Source of the DNA: Chryseobacterium mulctrae
GTDB lineage: Bacteria; Bacteroidota; Bacteroidia; Flavobacteriales; Weeksellaceae
Reading direction: 5' to 3'
NCBI RefSeq assembly: GCF_006175945.1
Contig: NZ_VAJL01000001.1
Location: 3,047,001 to 3,111,000 of the forward strand
Length of the DNA: 64,000 nt
Of this stretch, positions 43,031 to 52,087 are shown one piece after another. How positions within the stretch are numbered: the first letter of the stretch is position 1; the number at the start of each line of letters is the position of its first letter. Below the pieces are notes generated by a model, which had not been told where the DNA came from, ran no database searches, and saw only the letters and a program-made list of their open reading frames with translations. Made by a program: the position numbers and the translations under genes.

Positions 43031-44260
43031 ATGAAAAATTTCAACATCAAGGCGGTTCTGTTTTTAAACTATTTCGTTTTTGCCATTCTTTTGAATTCGG
43101 TAGGAACGGTTATTTTACAGATGCAGCAAAATTTCGGAATTACAAAATCTTCGGCTAGTGTTTTAGAGGGTTTTAAAGATTTACCGATTGCAATTTGCTC
43201 ATTTATTTTAGCATCATTTTTACCAAAAATAGGAATTAAAAAATCAATGTTGATCGCATTGTTTTTGGTGAGCTGTATATGTTTTGTGATGCCTTTTGCC
43301 AATGATTTCTGGTTTTTCAAATTATTGTTTACCATTGTTGGGATTTCTTTCGCATTGATCAAAATTTCAGTTTTTACTTCAATCGGACTGGTAACCAATA
43401 CAGATAAAGAACATTCAAGTTTTATGGGATATCTGGAAGGATTTTTCATGATTGGAGTTTTAGCGGGAAATGTTTTATTCAGCCTTTTTATCGACGATCA
43501 TAATCCCAAATCTACGCATTGGCTTAATGTTTATTGGGTTTTGGGTGGAGTTTCTACCTTGTCATTTTTGTTTTTATTTTTTACTAAGCTCAATGAAAGT
43601 GATGCGAAAAGTGAGAAAACCGATTTGCTTGGAGATTTAAGAAACAGCATCAGTTTATTCAGTTACAAAAAAGTATTGTTCTTTTTGCTGTGCGCTTTCC
43701 TTTTTGTTTTGGTGGAGCAAAGTTTCCAGACCTGGACTCCCACTTTTTATAAAGAAATTTTAAAAGTTCCGACTTCGATGTCTATTCAGGCAGGAGCAGT
43801 TTTAGCAGGAGCTTTTGCATTAGGACGATTTTTATCGGGCTTTTTCTCTAAGAAATTCAGCTGGATCTATGTGGTTTCTTTCTGTGTTGTTGGCTTTGCA
43901 ATAAGCATTCTTTTGGTCTTACCATTAACTCATAACATTCATATTAATACAAATACCAATTGGTTCAATGCTCCGCTCGTCGTGTATTTATTTCCATTAA
44001 TGGGCGGGTTGTTGGCTCCAATTTATCCGAGTATCAATTCTGTGATCTTAGCATCGATCCCAAAATATTTGCACAGCGCAATGGCTGGTTTAATTGTCGT
44101 TTTCTCTGCGATCGGAGGTACGGTAGGTTCTATCATAACCGGTTTTGTATTTCAGGAATTCAGTGGACAACAGGCGTTTTATCTTTCATTAATTCCACTT
44201 TCGCTATTGATTGTTTCTGCAATTATCATGAATAAATTAAAAATAAATCCTAAAAAATAA
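43031..44260 (+). CDS. MFS transporter
   Basis: 409 residues with twelve hydrophobic helices and a central loop (about residues 190-215). No substrate-specific motif, but it stands 2 bp before the trehalase gene and divergent to an AraC regulator, which suggests uptake of trehalose or a related glucoside across the inner membrane. TATCTTAG at 43005-43012 may be its -7 box. Confidence 0.85.
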   Translation: MKNFNIKAVLFLNYFVFAILLNSVGTVILQMQQNFGITKSSASVLEGFKDLPIAICSFILASFLPKIGIKKSMLIALFLVSCICFVMPFANDFWFFKLLFTIVGISFALIKISVFTSIGLVTNTDKEHSSFMGYLEGFFMIGVLAGNVLFSLFIDDHNPKSTHWLNVYWVLGGVSTLSFLFLFFTKLNESDAKSEKTDLLGDLRNSISLFSYKKVLFFLLCAFLFVLVEQSFQTWTPTFYKEILKVPTSMSIQAGAVLAGAFALGRFLSGFFSKKFSWIYVVSFCVVGFAISILLVLPLTHNIHINTNTNWFNAPLVVYLFPLMGGLLAPIYPSINSVILASIPKYLHSAMAGLIVVFSAIGGTVGSIITGFVFQEFSGQQAFYLSLIPLSLLIVSAIIMNKLKINPKK

Positions 44261-44262
44261 AG

Positions 44263-45741
44263 ATGAATAATTCACTATACATCAACGAAATTCAGACGCT
44301 TTTTGATGAGGTTCAAAGGTCTCAGATTTTTGAAGACCAAAAAACAATGACAGATGCGGTTCCATTATTTTCTGTTTCTGAAATTAATTCTAAATATGAA
44401 AATGAAAAAAATGCAGAAGGTTTTGATTTAAAACAATTTATACTTTCTAATTTCGATTTTTTGGGAACTAAAATTTCAATTACAAGAGAAACACAATTAC
44501 CGATTGATGAGCATATCGAAAAACTTTGGGACGAATTGACCAGAACAGCTTATGAAGAAAAAGGAACTTTGTTAAAACTTCCAAAGCCTTATGTTGTTCC
44601 GGGAGGTCGTTTCAACGAATTTTTCTATTGGGACAGCTATTTCATTATGTTGGGTTTGCAAACTTCTGGAAGAATAGAAATGATGGAAAATATCATTGAA
44701 AATTGTTCTTATTTAATTCAGACTGTCGGTTTTGTACCAAATGCAAGCAGAACTCATTTTTTAAGTCGTTCTCAACCGCCTTATTTTTCGTTGATGCTCG
44801 ATTTGCTTTTTGAAACAACGAAAGATGAAAATATTTACATCAAATATTACGATACTTTAGAGAAGGAATATGCTTTTTGGATGAATGGTGAAAAAGATCT
44901 GGATAACGGTTCAAATATAAAAAGAGTGGTGAAAACAGTTGATGGAGATATTTTAAACAGGTATTTCGATGAAGCAAATGAACCGCGTCCCGAAAGTTAT
45001 TTAATTGATATTGAAGATAGTGAAAATGCAAATGAAGAATTTTACAGAAACATAAGAAGCGCCTGTGAATCGGGTTGGGATTTTTCAAGCAGATGGTTTG
45101 CAGACGGAGATAAAATTCAGACAATTGAAACTTTAGATCTTTCTCAGGTTGATCTAAACAGTCTTTTATGGCATTTGGAAAACACTTTAGCAAAATCTTC
45201 ATCGCTTCAAAATTTATCTGAAAAAGAAAAGTATTATTCAGAAAGAGCGACAGGCAGAAAACAGATGATCGATAAATATTTCTGGGATGAAAACTCCGGA
45301 ACGTATAAAGATTATCACACGAAAAAAAATACAAAAACTTCGTCTGAACATATTGCAGCGCTTTATCCTTTATTTCTTGGTTTAGCGACTGAAAATCAAG
45401 CAAGATCGGTTGCTAAAAATATTGAAGAAAAATTTCTTTATCAAGGTGGATTGGTTACTACGACCAAAAATTCTGGTCAGCAATGGGATTTCCCAAATGC
45501 TTGGGCGCCTTATCAATGGTTGGGTTTTAAATCGATGAAAAATTATGGGTTTGATGATTTGGCTGAAAAAATTAAAAGCAATTGGTCTTCAAATGTTGAA
45601 AGAGTTTACAGGAATACTGGGAAATTGATGGAAAAATACAATGCTTTAGATATAGAAACTGTTGCAGGTGGAGGAGAATATCCCAATCAGGACGGCTTCG
45701 GATGGACGAATGGTGTTTATCTTAAATTAAAACGGAATTAA
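44263..45741 (+). CDS. treF: Trehalase (GH37), cytosolic
   Basis: 492 residues, no signal peptide. Hydrolyses trehalose to two glucoses. GH37 signatures are present: PGGRFNEFFYWDSYF (about 113-127), QWDFPNAWAPYQW (about 405-417), GGEYPNQDGFGWTNGVYL near the C-terminus. The catalytic acid Asp is expected in the SGWDFSSRWFAD segment and the base Glu in the C-terminal GGEYPNQDGFGWTNG. Short compared with secreted TreA, so TreF-like. Probably cotranscribed with the MFS gene (2-bp gap). Confidence 0.94.
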   Translation: MNNSLYINEIQTLFDEVQRSQIFEDQKTMTDAVPLFSVSEINSKYENEKNAEGFDLKQFILSNFDFLGTKISITRETQLPIDEHIEKLWDELTRTAYEEKGTLLKLPKPYVVPGGRFNEFFYWDSYFIMLGLQTSGRIEMMENIIENCSYLIQTVGFVPNASRTHFLSRSQPPYFSLMLDLLFETTKDENIYIKYYDTLEKEYAFWMNGEKDLDNGSNIKRVVKTVDGDILNRYFDEANEPRPESYLIDIEDSENANEEFYRNIRSACESGWDFSSRWFADGDKIQTIETLDLSQVDLNSLLWHLENTLAKSSSLQNLSEKEKYYSERATGRKQMIDKYFWDENSGTYKDYHTKKNTKTSSEHIAALYPLFLGLATENQARSVAKNIEEKFLYQGGLVTTTKNSGQQWDFPNAWAPYQWLGFKSMKNYGFDDLAEKIKSNWSSNVERVYRNTGKLMEKYNALDIETVAGGGEYPNQDGFGWTNGVYLKLKRN

Positions 45742-45878
45742 ACATTAATGAATTAAGATGATGAATTTCGATAAGAGCAATTAAGAGATTTGACTTTGTT
45801 GAATAATTAAGCGCTTATGAAACATCTTTGATGTTTTCCTTAATTCAACTTAAAATCTTAAATCTCCTTAATGTTTTA
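45742..45878. repeat. Intergenic dyad with central hairpin
   Basis: AACATTAA and TTAAGA-type units in both arms (about 45741-45790 and 45838-45876). A perfect central hairpin AACATC-TTT-GATGTT lies at 45821-45835. Arms are like those at 34127-34249. Fills the gap between trehalase and receptor genes. Confidence 0.6.
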
Positions 45879-45930
45879 AAAAAAAACTAAAACAAAATTA
45901 AAAACAAACTATATAAAAAACAATTTGGCT

Positions 45931-48369
45931 ATGAAAAACAAATCAATTTTTTTGCTTGCCGGAATTGCTACGCTTTATTTCAATAATACGTATGCTCAGG
46001 AAACTCCACAGGATTCTACAAGAACTGCATCTATTGATCAGGTGGTAATCACGGGAAATTCAAATCCTAAAAAGAAAATAGAATCCAGTACTGCAATTTC
46101 TACGTTCAGTGCAAAGGAAATTCAGAAACAAAACCCGATCAGCGCAGCAGCTTTGTTGCAAAGAGTTCCCGGTTTTGCGGTTGAAACTTCGGGTGGTGAA
46201 GTAGGAAATAACCTTTTTGCAAGAGGAATTCCTTCAGCTGGAGCTTATGAATTTGTGCAGGTTCAGGAAGATGGTCTTCCGGTTTTTGAAGATGGAGCCT
46301 TACAGTTTGCGAATGCTGATAATTTTTTCCGTGTAGATAATTCTGTAAGCAGATTGGAAGCTTTAAGAGGAGGTTCAGGATCTATTTTTGCGACCAATTC
46401 TCCCGGAGGTTTGATCAATTTTATTACCAAAGAAGGCGGAAATGATTTCAAAGGAACGGCAAAACTGGAAACCAGTACTTACGGATTGATGCGTACTGAT
46501 GTGAATGTTGGCGGAGCTTTGGTGCAGGATAAATTGTTTTTTAATGTAGGAGGTTTTTACAGAACAGATGACGGAATCAGAAAAACTGGTTTTAAAGCTA
46601 ATCAGGGCGGACAAATAAGAATGAATCTGAAATATGTTTTCGACAAAGGATATGCAAAAGTGTATTACAAAAAATTAGACGACAGAAATACTTTCTATCT
46701 TCCGATTCCTTTGGTGCAAAATGGAAATGATCTGAAAGAATTTGCTGGTTTTGATGCTAATTATGGAACGTACAGCTATAGAAATATCAGTCAGTTAAAT
46801 ATTCCACAAGCGGGTGGAGGATTTTTCAGCAGAAATTTAGAAGACGGAATTCATCCGAAAGTTGATGTTTTGGGAGCTGAATTTAAATATGATTTGGGTG
46901 GGAATTTCTCTGTTTTAAATAAAACAAGATACACCAATATCAATATGAATTATACCGGAATTTTCCCTTCCGGAGGACCAACTTCAGCTGCAGATTTTGC
47001 AAGAAGTTATGGAATTGCAGGTAATAATTTCCAATATTCTTCCGTAAGTTCTGGTGCGGTTATGAATCCGGCTTTTGTTCAGAAATTAGGTTTTTGGGCG
47101 ATTGATAAACAGATGAATAATTTTGTAAACGACTTACAGTTCAGCTATAAATTTGATAAAGGAAATGTAACGGCGGGTTTCTATAAATCTAACTGGAAAT
47201 CTCATCAAAATTGGAACTGGAGCAATATTTTAGCAACTGCTTCAGATAATCCGGAGTTGTTAAATTTAGTTGATACTTCACTTACACCGAACAGTACAGG
47301 TTATTCTAAAACATACAATGGAGTTACAGAAATGTCTTTCCTGTTGAGGGATTCTCAGGTTCAGGGAAGTTTGAATGATCTATATGCGAACTTAGATTAC
47401 AATATCACAGATCAATTAAGTTTCAACGGAGGAATTCGTTACAGTCGTGATTTCTACAAAGGTTATGGCGTAAACACCACTTCAGGAAATTTAAATAATT
47501 CAGGTTTAACGACAGACGGAACGCACAGTTTCTTAACGACCACTGCAGATGATAACATGTCAGTTTTGGGAAATAAATTCACCTATTGGAATTATGATGT
47601 CAACAGAGTTTCTTTTACAACGGCTTTAAATTATAAAATTAATTCAGAAAACGCAGTCTATGCTCGTTTTTCTAATGGTTTCAGGTCTCCGAATGAAGAA
47701 GCGTATTACAATAATATGACGAATCTTTCAGCGATAAAACCAGTAACGACCAATCAGCTGGAAGTTGGATATAAATATTACTCAAGAACGTTTGATATTG
47801 CGGTGATTCCGTTCTATTCTACGTTGAAAAATCTATCGTTTACCGATGTTTTCTCTGATGGAACTTCAGAAAATAAATTTGCCAACACCACCAATTTTGG
47901 GGTGGAATTAGAAGGTTATGCGAGATTGTTTAATAATTTATTGGAAGTAACTTTCAACGGAACCATTCAAAATCCGAAATACAAAGATTTTGTAGGAAAC
48001 AATGCAGACGGAACGACATTTAATTATGATGATAATACGGTAAGAAGAATGCCTAAGTTTTACTTTAATATTGCTCCGGCTGTGAATATCACAAAGCAAT
48101 GGAGAGCGTATGCAAGTGTAAATTATTACGGAAAACGTTTCCAGGATGAGAAAAACGCGCAGACATTACCATCATTTTCAGAAGTGGGAGCAGGAACTTC
48201 TTATCAATTGGGAAAAATCAGATTTGCGGTTGATGGAACGAATATCTTCAACACCATCGGAATTACAGAAGGTGATCCAAGAGCAGGATCTCCATCTGGT
48301 GACGGAACAATTATGGCAAGACCAATTATGGGTGCAGCTGTAAGAGCTTCAATTACGTTAGACTTTTAA
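45931..48369 (+). CDS. TonB-dependent receptor
   Basis: 812 residues from ATG 45931 (codons upstream read TTG GCT, no ATG). Signal peptide ends NTYAQ. The plug (about 30-165) starts after SIDQVVITGNS and has ISAAALLQRVPGFAVET, LFARGIP and SNSPGGLINFITKEGG-like segments. The barrel follows, with the terminal aromatic SITLDF. Outer-membrane importer driven by TonB. It lacks a SusD partner and CarboxypepD-reg domain, so it is more FecA/FhuA-like. Location suggests uptake of trehalose or a related ligand. Terminator at 48390. Confidence 0.92.
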   Translation: MKNKSIFLLAGIATLYFNNTYAQETPQDSTRTASIDQVVITGNSNPKKKIESSTAISTFSAKEIQKQNPISAAALLQRVPGFAVETSGGEVGNNLFARGIPSAGAYEFVQVQEDGLPVFEDGALQFANADNFFRVDNSVSRLEALRGGSGSIFATNSPGGLINFITKEGGNDFKGTAKLETSTYGLMRTDVNVGGALVQDKLFFNVGGFYRTDDGIRKTGFKANQGGQIRMNLKYVFDKGYAKVYYKKLDDRNTFYLPIPLVQNGNDLKEFAGFDANYGTYSYRNISQLNIPQAGGGFFSRNLEDGIHPKVDVLGAEFKYDLGGNFSVLNKTRYTNINMNYTGIFPSGGPTSAADFARSYGIAGNNFQYSSVSSGAVMNPAFVQKLGFWAIDKQMNNFVNDLQFSYKFDKGNVTAGFYKSNWKSHQNWNWSNILATASDNPELLNLVDTSLTPNSTGYSKTYNGVTEMSFLLRDSQVQGSLNDLYANLDYNITDQLSFNGGIRYSRDFYKGYGVNTTSGNLNNSGLTTDGTHSFLTTTADDNMSVLGNKFTYWNYDVNRVSFTTALNYKINSENAVYARFSNGFRSPNEEAYYNNMTNLSAIKPVTTNQLEVGYKYYSRTFDIAVIPFYSTLKNLSFTDVFSDGTSENKFANTTNFGVELEGYARLFNNLLEVTFNGTIQNPKYKDFVGNNADGTTFNYDDNTVRRMPKFYFNIAPAVNITKQWRAYASVNYYGKRFQDEKNAQTLPSFSEVGAGTSYQLGKIRFAVDGTNIFNTIGITEGDPRAGSPSGDGTIMARPIMGAAVRASITLDF

Positions 48370-48389
48370 ATTAGTTTCTTCATATAAAA

Positions 48390-48430
48390 ATAAAACCGTC
48401 AGAGAGTTTCTGGCGGTTTTATTTTTTTTT
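48390..48430 (+). terminator. Rho-independent terminator
   Basis: AATAAAACCG and CGGTTTTATT arms (48390-48404 with 48409-48423) and a T-run after. Ends the TonB receptor gene. Confidence 0.85.
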
Positions 48431-48458
48431 AATCTGTTAAAAAAAATCTTGTGATTAT

Positions 48459-49293
48459 CTATTTTCCACTTGGTGAATCAAGAATTGAAGTTTCACTTAT
48501 AAAGGTTTTTTCTACAGATTTGTAGGGGATTTTGGTTCCGAAATTCTTCTTGTAACTTTCATTCTCGACCGATATTTTGGCATCTTCAATTTTTTTCAAT
48601 GTTTCAGCTGCCGTCAATTCTTTTTGTTTTATATATCTATCAACACCAATATAATAGGCATTATTTTGTTTTGTAAGTGTTAAGGTTACAGGTTGTAGAA
48701 CAGAATCTATATTTTCTATGATGTAATAGTAATTATACTTTTTATCAACTGGAAATGCATAACTCACTGCATCTAAAGGATAACTGATTTCATATTTTAC
48801 TTTATTTTTGTTGGCAGGAATACTAAATGTAAGCCAATTATAACCTTCATTTTTTTTTGGTAATTACATAACTGTTTTCTCTCAATTTTTCATCAACGTT
48901 AAAAACGGGTTGAAATTTTTTCGGAGAAATAGTATCTTTTGAAAAGTTTATGAAAGCATAAGTTTTAAGAGGTCCGTTTAAATAACCAAATAGGTTGATG
49001 GTAGTTGTTTCCTTTTTATTTTCATCAGGTTTTCCATAAACCTCAATAGGAGGAATTTCAGATTTAATCTCAATTAATTCTATATTTTCCTTATCAATTT
49101 CATTCCATTTTCCAGTTTTCCAGCTGCCATATTTGAAAAAATAAAATTTGTTGTCGGGTAATATAAATAACGAATAAGTTGGTATGTCTAAACCTTCATC
49201 ATCCATTTTGTAATATCCTACAAATTGCGCATTTACTCTTGTTATGAAAAAAACAAAGAGAAAAAGTAAGTAATATATTTTTTTTGGTGTCAT
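48459..49293 (-). pseudogene. Exported protein of about 277 residues, split by an A9 homopolymer
   Basis: The minus-strand frame from 49293 encodes a signal peptide (ends RVNAQ) and 148 residues, then stops at TGA (48847-48849) right after a run of nine A (48850-48858). Deleting one A gives a seamless continuation (TKKNEGYNWLTFSIPANKNK) through to the stop at 48459. Family not recognised; no domain named. The gene follows the metallo-beta-lactamase-fold gene by 1 bp. Either a sequence error, a mutation, or homopolymer phase variation. Confidence 0.8.
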
Positions 49294-49294
49294 T

Positions 49295-49933
49295 TTATCT
49301 CAAAAACGGATTATACTGTTTCTCAAAACCGATCGTTGTGGGATTTCCATGTCCTGAAAAGACCTGCGTTTCATCATCCAAAACAAAAAGTTTAGTTTTA
49401 ATTCCATCGATTAATTGATCATAATTTCCTTTGTACAGATCTGTTCTTCCGATGCTTCCTTCAAACAAAACATCACCGGAGATCATAAATTTTTGAGTTT
49501 CATTATGATAAACCACACTTCCCGGAGAATGTCCCGGAACATGATAGATTTTAAATTTTTCTCCATCAAAATCCAGTTCATCACCTTCATTGATGTATTC
49601 GGTATCAACTTTTACTGCAGGAATCTGAAAGCCAAACCTCGCTCCGCTTGCCTGAAGCATATCTAAAACTTCCTGATCTTCCTGATGCATCGTTACCGGA
49701 ATTTTAAACGTATCAAAAGCCCATTGTAAACCTAAAACATGATCAATATGTGCGTGAGTCAATATGATTTTCTCAATCTTCAATTCATTTTCTGTAATGA
49801 AACTTTCGATAGCTTTGGTTTCCTGCTCGTTTATATTTCCCGGATCTATAATCCAGGCATTTTTATTTTCATTAAAAAGAACGTAAGTATTTTCACTTGC
49901 AAAATTGAACACGAAGGCCTGTATTTGAAACAT
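49295..49933 (-). CDS. Metallo-beta-lactamase-fold hydrolase (glyoxalase II-like)
   Basis: 212 residues. Metal motif LTHAHIDHVLGL (H-x-H-x-D-H, about 58-69), second His in HVPGHSPGSV and third His in VFSGHGNPTTIGFE. No export signal. The size and GHGNPTTIG ending fit the YcbL-like hydroxyacylglutathione-hydrolase-type group rather than true glyoxalase II. Substrate unknown. Its stop is 1 bp before the start of the broken 48459-49293 gene. Confidence 0.9.
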   Translation of the reverse strand: MFQIQAFVFNFASENTYVLFNENKNAWIIDPGNINEQETKAIESFITENELKIEKIILTHAHIDHVLGLQWAFDTFKIPVTMHQEDQEVLDMLQASGARFGFQIPAVKVDTEYINEGDELDFDGEKFKIYHVPGHSPGSVVYHNETQKFMISGDVLFEGSIGRTDLYKGNYDQLIDGIKTKLFVLDDETQVFSGHGNPTTIGFEKQYNPFLR

Positions 49934-49994
49934 ATTCTGAATATTTTTTTATCAAAAATACAATATTCTTTAGAGATTCGTTATCTTCGTCATA

Positions 49995-51206
49995 ATGAAA
50001 ACGTTGCAGATATTTTTACTCAGTTTAGGTTCGCTGGCTTTCGGGCAGAACATTCAAAGTATTCAGTTGTTTAATCCTCAGACCAATGACGAAACGCCGG
50101 TTATCACGATGAATCAGCAATTGGTGTTGAGTTTTGACGATTTAACCAATTCAAGTGAATTGTATCGTTATACCATCAAACATTTCGACAGAAACTGGGA
50201 AGATGACAATCTTTTTTTTAGTGAAATTGCCAATGGTTCGATGAACGCTTTGCTGGATCAGTTTCAGTATTCTTTTAATACGCTTCAGGCTTATACTCAT
50301 TATACTTTAAAGTTTCCGAATGAGAAAATGCAACCAAAAATTTCAGGAAATTTTGAATTGATTGTTTACAAAAGCTCGGTTGATCAACCGCTTTTCAAAA
50401 GAAGATTTTCGATTGTGGAAGAGAATGTGAATTTAGCATTGAATATTTCTAGAATTGCAGACGCGAAAAATCCAAATATCAACCAAAGGGTAGAAGTACA
50501 GGCTGTTTCAAAAGCCGGAGATCTTACTTCGAATGTAAATTCAATGACACTTACGGTGATGCAGAATAACAACCCGAATATGAAGATTACGAATCAGAAA
50601 CCAAGCGCAACGATGGGAAATCAATTACTTTTTCAACAGTTGGGTCTTGCTTTTCCTGGAAATAACGAGTTTTATTATTTTGATAATAAAAACATGAAAC
50701 TTGCAGCTGATATGGTGCGTGAAACTGGAATTGTTGACGGAGTTAACCAAACGTATCTTCATCCGGTTTGGGCGTATCCTTTAAATTATCAATATCAACC
50801 GGATGTAAACGGAGCTTGGTATTACCGAAGAAATGATTTGGGATTAGAAAGAGATGCGACTCGTGAAGCTGATTATGCATGGGTGCATTTTTCGATAGAT
50901 TCTGATCCGATAGATAAAGAATTGTATGTTGTAGGTGGATTTAATGATTTTAAAGCAACCAAAGAATTCCAAATGCATTATGATGAAGCGGCAAAAAAAT
51001 ATGTTGCTAAAGTGTATATGAAGCAAGGTTTTTACAATTATATTTTAGCAACGAAAGAAGCAAATGGTTCTTTAAATTTAGGGGAGATCAATGGTAATTT
51101 CTGGCAGACGGAAAATCTTTATCAGGCATTTTTATATTACAAACCTTTCGGTAGAAATTATGATGGTTTGGCTGGATATGGAGAATTCAGAACGCCGGTA
51201 AGATAA
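49995..51206 (+). CDS. Type IX secretion system Plug protein (DUF5103)
   Basis: 403 residues. Signal peptide ends AFGQ. The mid-region LYRYTIKHFDRNWEDDNLFFSEI and HFSIDSDPIDKELYVVGGFNDF near the C-terminus match the DUF5103 family, whose Flavobacterium johnsoniae member plugs the SprA translocon. Gene context is not a T9SS cluster, as is usual. Consistent with the T9SS cargo proteins at 5-7 kb. -7-like box TATCTTCG lies about 12 bp before the start. Confidence 0.8.
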   Translation: MKTLQIFLLSLGSLAFGQNIQSIQLFNPQTNDETPVITMNQQLVLSFDDLTNSSELYRYTIKHFDRNWEDDNLFFSEIANGSMNALLDQFQYSFNTLQAYTHYTLKFPNEKMQPKISGNFELIVYKSSVDQPLFKRRFSIVEENVNLALNISRIADAKNPNINQRVEVQAVSKAGDLTSNVNSMTLTVMQNNNPNMKITNQKPSATMGNQLLFQQLGLAFPGNNEFYYFDNKNMKLAADMVRETGIVDGVNQTYLHPVWAYPLNYQYQPDVNGAWYYRRNDLGLERDATREADYAWVHFSIDSDPIDKELYVVGGFNDFKATKEFQMHYDEAAKKYVAKVYMKQGFYNYILATKEANGSLNLGEINGNFWQTENLYQAFLYYKPFGRNYDGLAGYGEFRTPVR

Positions 51207-51255
51207 TATTGTATGTATTTACTTTCTGAAATTTAGATTATAATTTAAAATACAA

Positions 51256-51285
51256 AACCTTCCAAACTTGCACATTTGGAAGGTT
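51256..51285 (+). terminator. Hairpin after the Plug gene
   Basis: AACCTTCCAAA (51256-51266) with TTTGGAAGGTT (51275-51285), perfect 11 bp. No T-run follows, so termination strength is uncertain. Confidence 0.5.
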
Positions 51286-51377
51286 CTGTTAAAAGTGTTT
51301 AATGCCTTAAGAGAAGACATCAACAGAAAAATTAAACTATATAATAATGTCAAAAAAGTTCTATACTAAAGGAATTC

Positions 51378-51644
51378 TTAATTGCTTTCCTTAAAAACTG
51401 CCGTTATAAAAAGACTGTCGTTGTCTTCAAATAAATAATAAATCTGTACAGGGAAATTTTCCGTTTTATAAACCTGAAGTTCTCTGTTTTTTATATCTAA
51501 TTTTTGATGATCACTCAAAATCATATTGATCGATTCTTTTAGATCATTCAGGAAATCTTTGTCTTTGTTCTGTTCCTCAGCATTGAAAACCCGCATCAGC
51601 ATTCTAATGTCATTTTTTGCAATCGATGATAGCAAAACTTTCAT
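51378..51644 (-). CDS. RelE/ParE-like toxin
   Basis: 88 residues. Small RelE-superfamily fold: N-terminal strand and helix (LLSSIAKNDIRMLMRVFN), the C-terminal strands QIYYLFEDNDSLFITAVF with conserved F and basic residues. It overlaps the upstream gene by one base (TAATG), the usual antitoxin-toxin arrangement. Catalytic residues of RelE are not clearly present, so whether it is a gyrase or mRNA toxin is open. Confidence 0.65.
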   Translation of the reverse strand: MKVLLSSIAKNDIRMLMRVFNAEEQNKDKDFLNDLKESINMILSDHQKLDIKNRELQVYKTENFPVQIYYLFEDNDSLFITAVFKESN

Positions 51645-51874
51645 TACGCGCAGATTTTTTCTAATTCAGAAATGTTCTCAAAAAAATCAAGTTTCGTTGC
51701 TGGGTTTTCTGCATGAAATTCAATTCTGCTAGAGACTTCATCCAACTGAAATTGTGAAACATTAGATTTTACAGTTGTATCTAAATTATCGACGATCTTA
51801 ATGAATGCTTCTGCAAGTTCCGGAGTGAAATTTTCAATCTTCTTTTTTAATATTTCTAAACTTGTGTTCATCAT
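51644..51874 (-). CDS. Cognate antitoxin
   Basis: 76 residues, acidic, helical by composition (LKKKIENFTPELAEAFIKIVDNLD), no clear DNA-binding domain. Followed directly by the toxin gene with one-base overlap. A minus-strand -7 box TAATTTTG (51938-51945) and a dyad CCCTATC-TTTT-GATAGGG (51894-51911) precede it, likely part of self-control. ATG at 51874; a second ATG follows at once. Confidence 0.65.
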   Translation of the reverse strand: MMNTSLEILKKKIENFTPELAEAFIKIVDNLDTTVKSNVSQFQLDEVSSRIEFHAENPATKLDFFENISELEKICA

Positions 51875-51893
51875 TGTAAAAATTTTAAGTAAC

Positions 51894-51945
51894 CCCTATC
51901 TTTTGATAGGGTAAAAGTATGAAAAAATATCAAAATACAAAATTA
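51894..51945 (-). promoter_or_regulatory. Promoter and operator-like dyad of the toxin-antitoxin pair
   Basis: -7 box TAATTTTG on the minus strand at 51938-51945. Downstream of it the hairpin CCCTATC-TTTT-GATAGGG (51894-51911) lies in the presumed leader, 20 bp before the antitoxin start. Confidence 0.45.
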
Positions 51946-52033
51946 ACCCCTGTTAAAATTTAAATTATTTCTCAAGAAATATATTTTTATTTTATTTTGA
52001 TTGTTTTTTTAGGGGGTATTGTTGAAAATAAAT

Positions 52034-52065
52034 AAAAAAAGACATCTGATCTCTCAAATGTCTTT
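52034..52065 (-). terminator. Terminator of hemH
   Basis: AAAGACAT (52038-52045) pairs with ATGTCTTT (52058-52065); T-rich on the minus strand. 23 bp past the gene's stop. Confidence 0.75.
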
Positions 52066-52087
52066 AATATATTTTTTTAAATAAGTT

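Noticed and set aside
44840..45403. 187-codon antisense frame inside the trehalase gene
   Set aside because: Cys- and Leu-rich nonsense composition, opposite a certain GH37 gene; a shadow frame.
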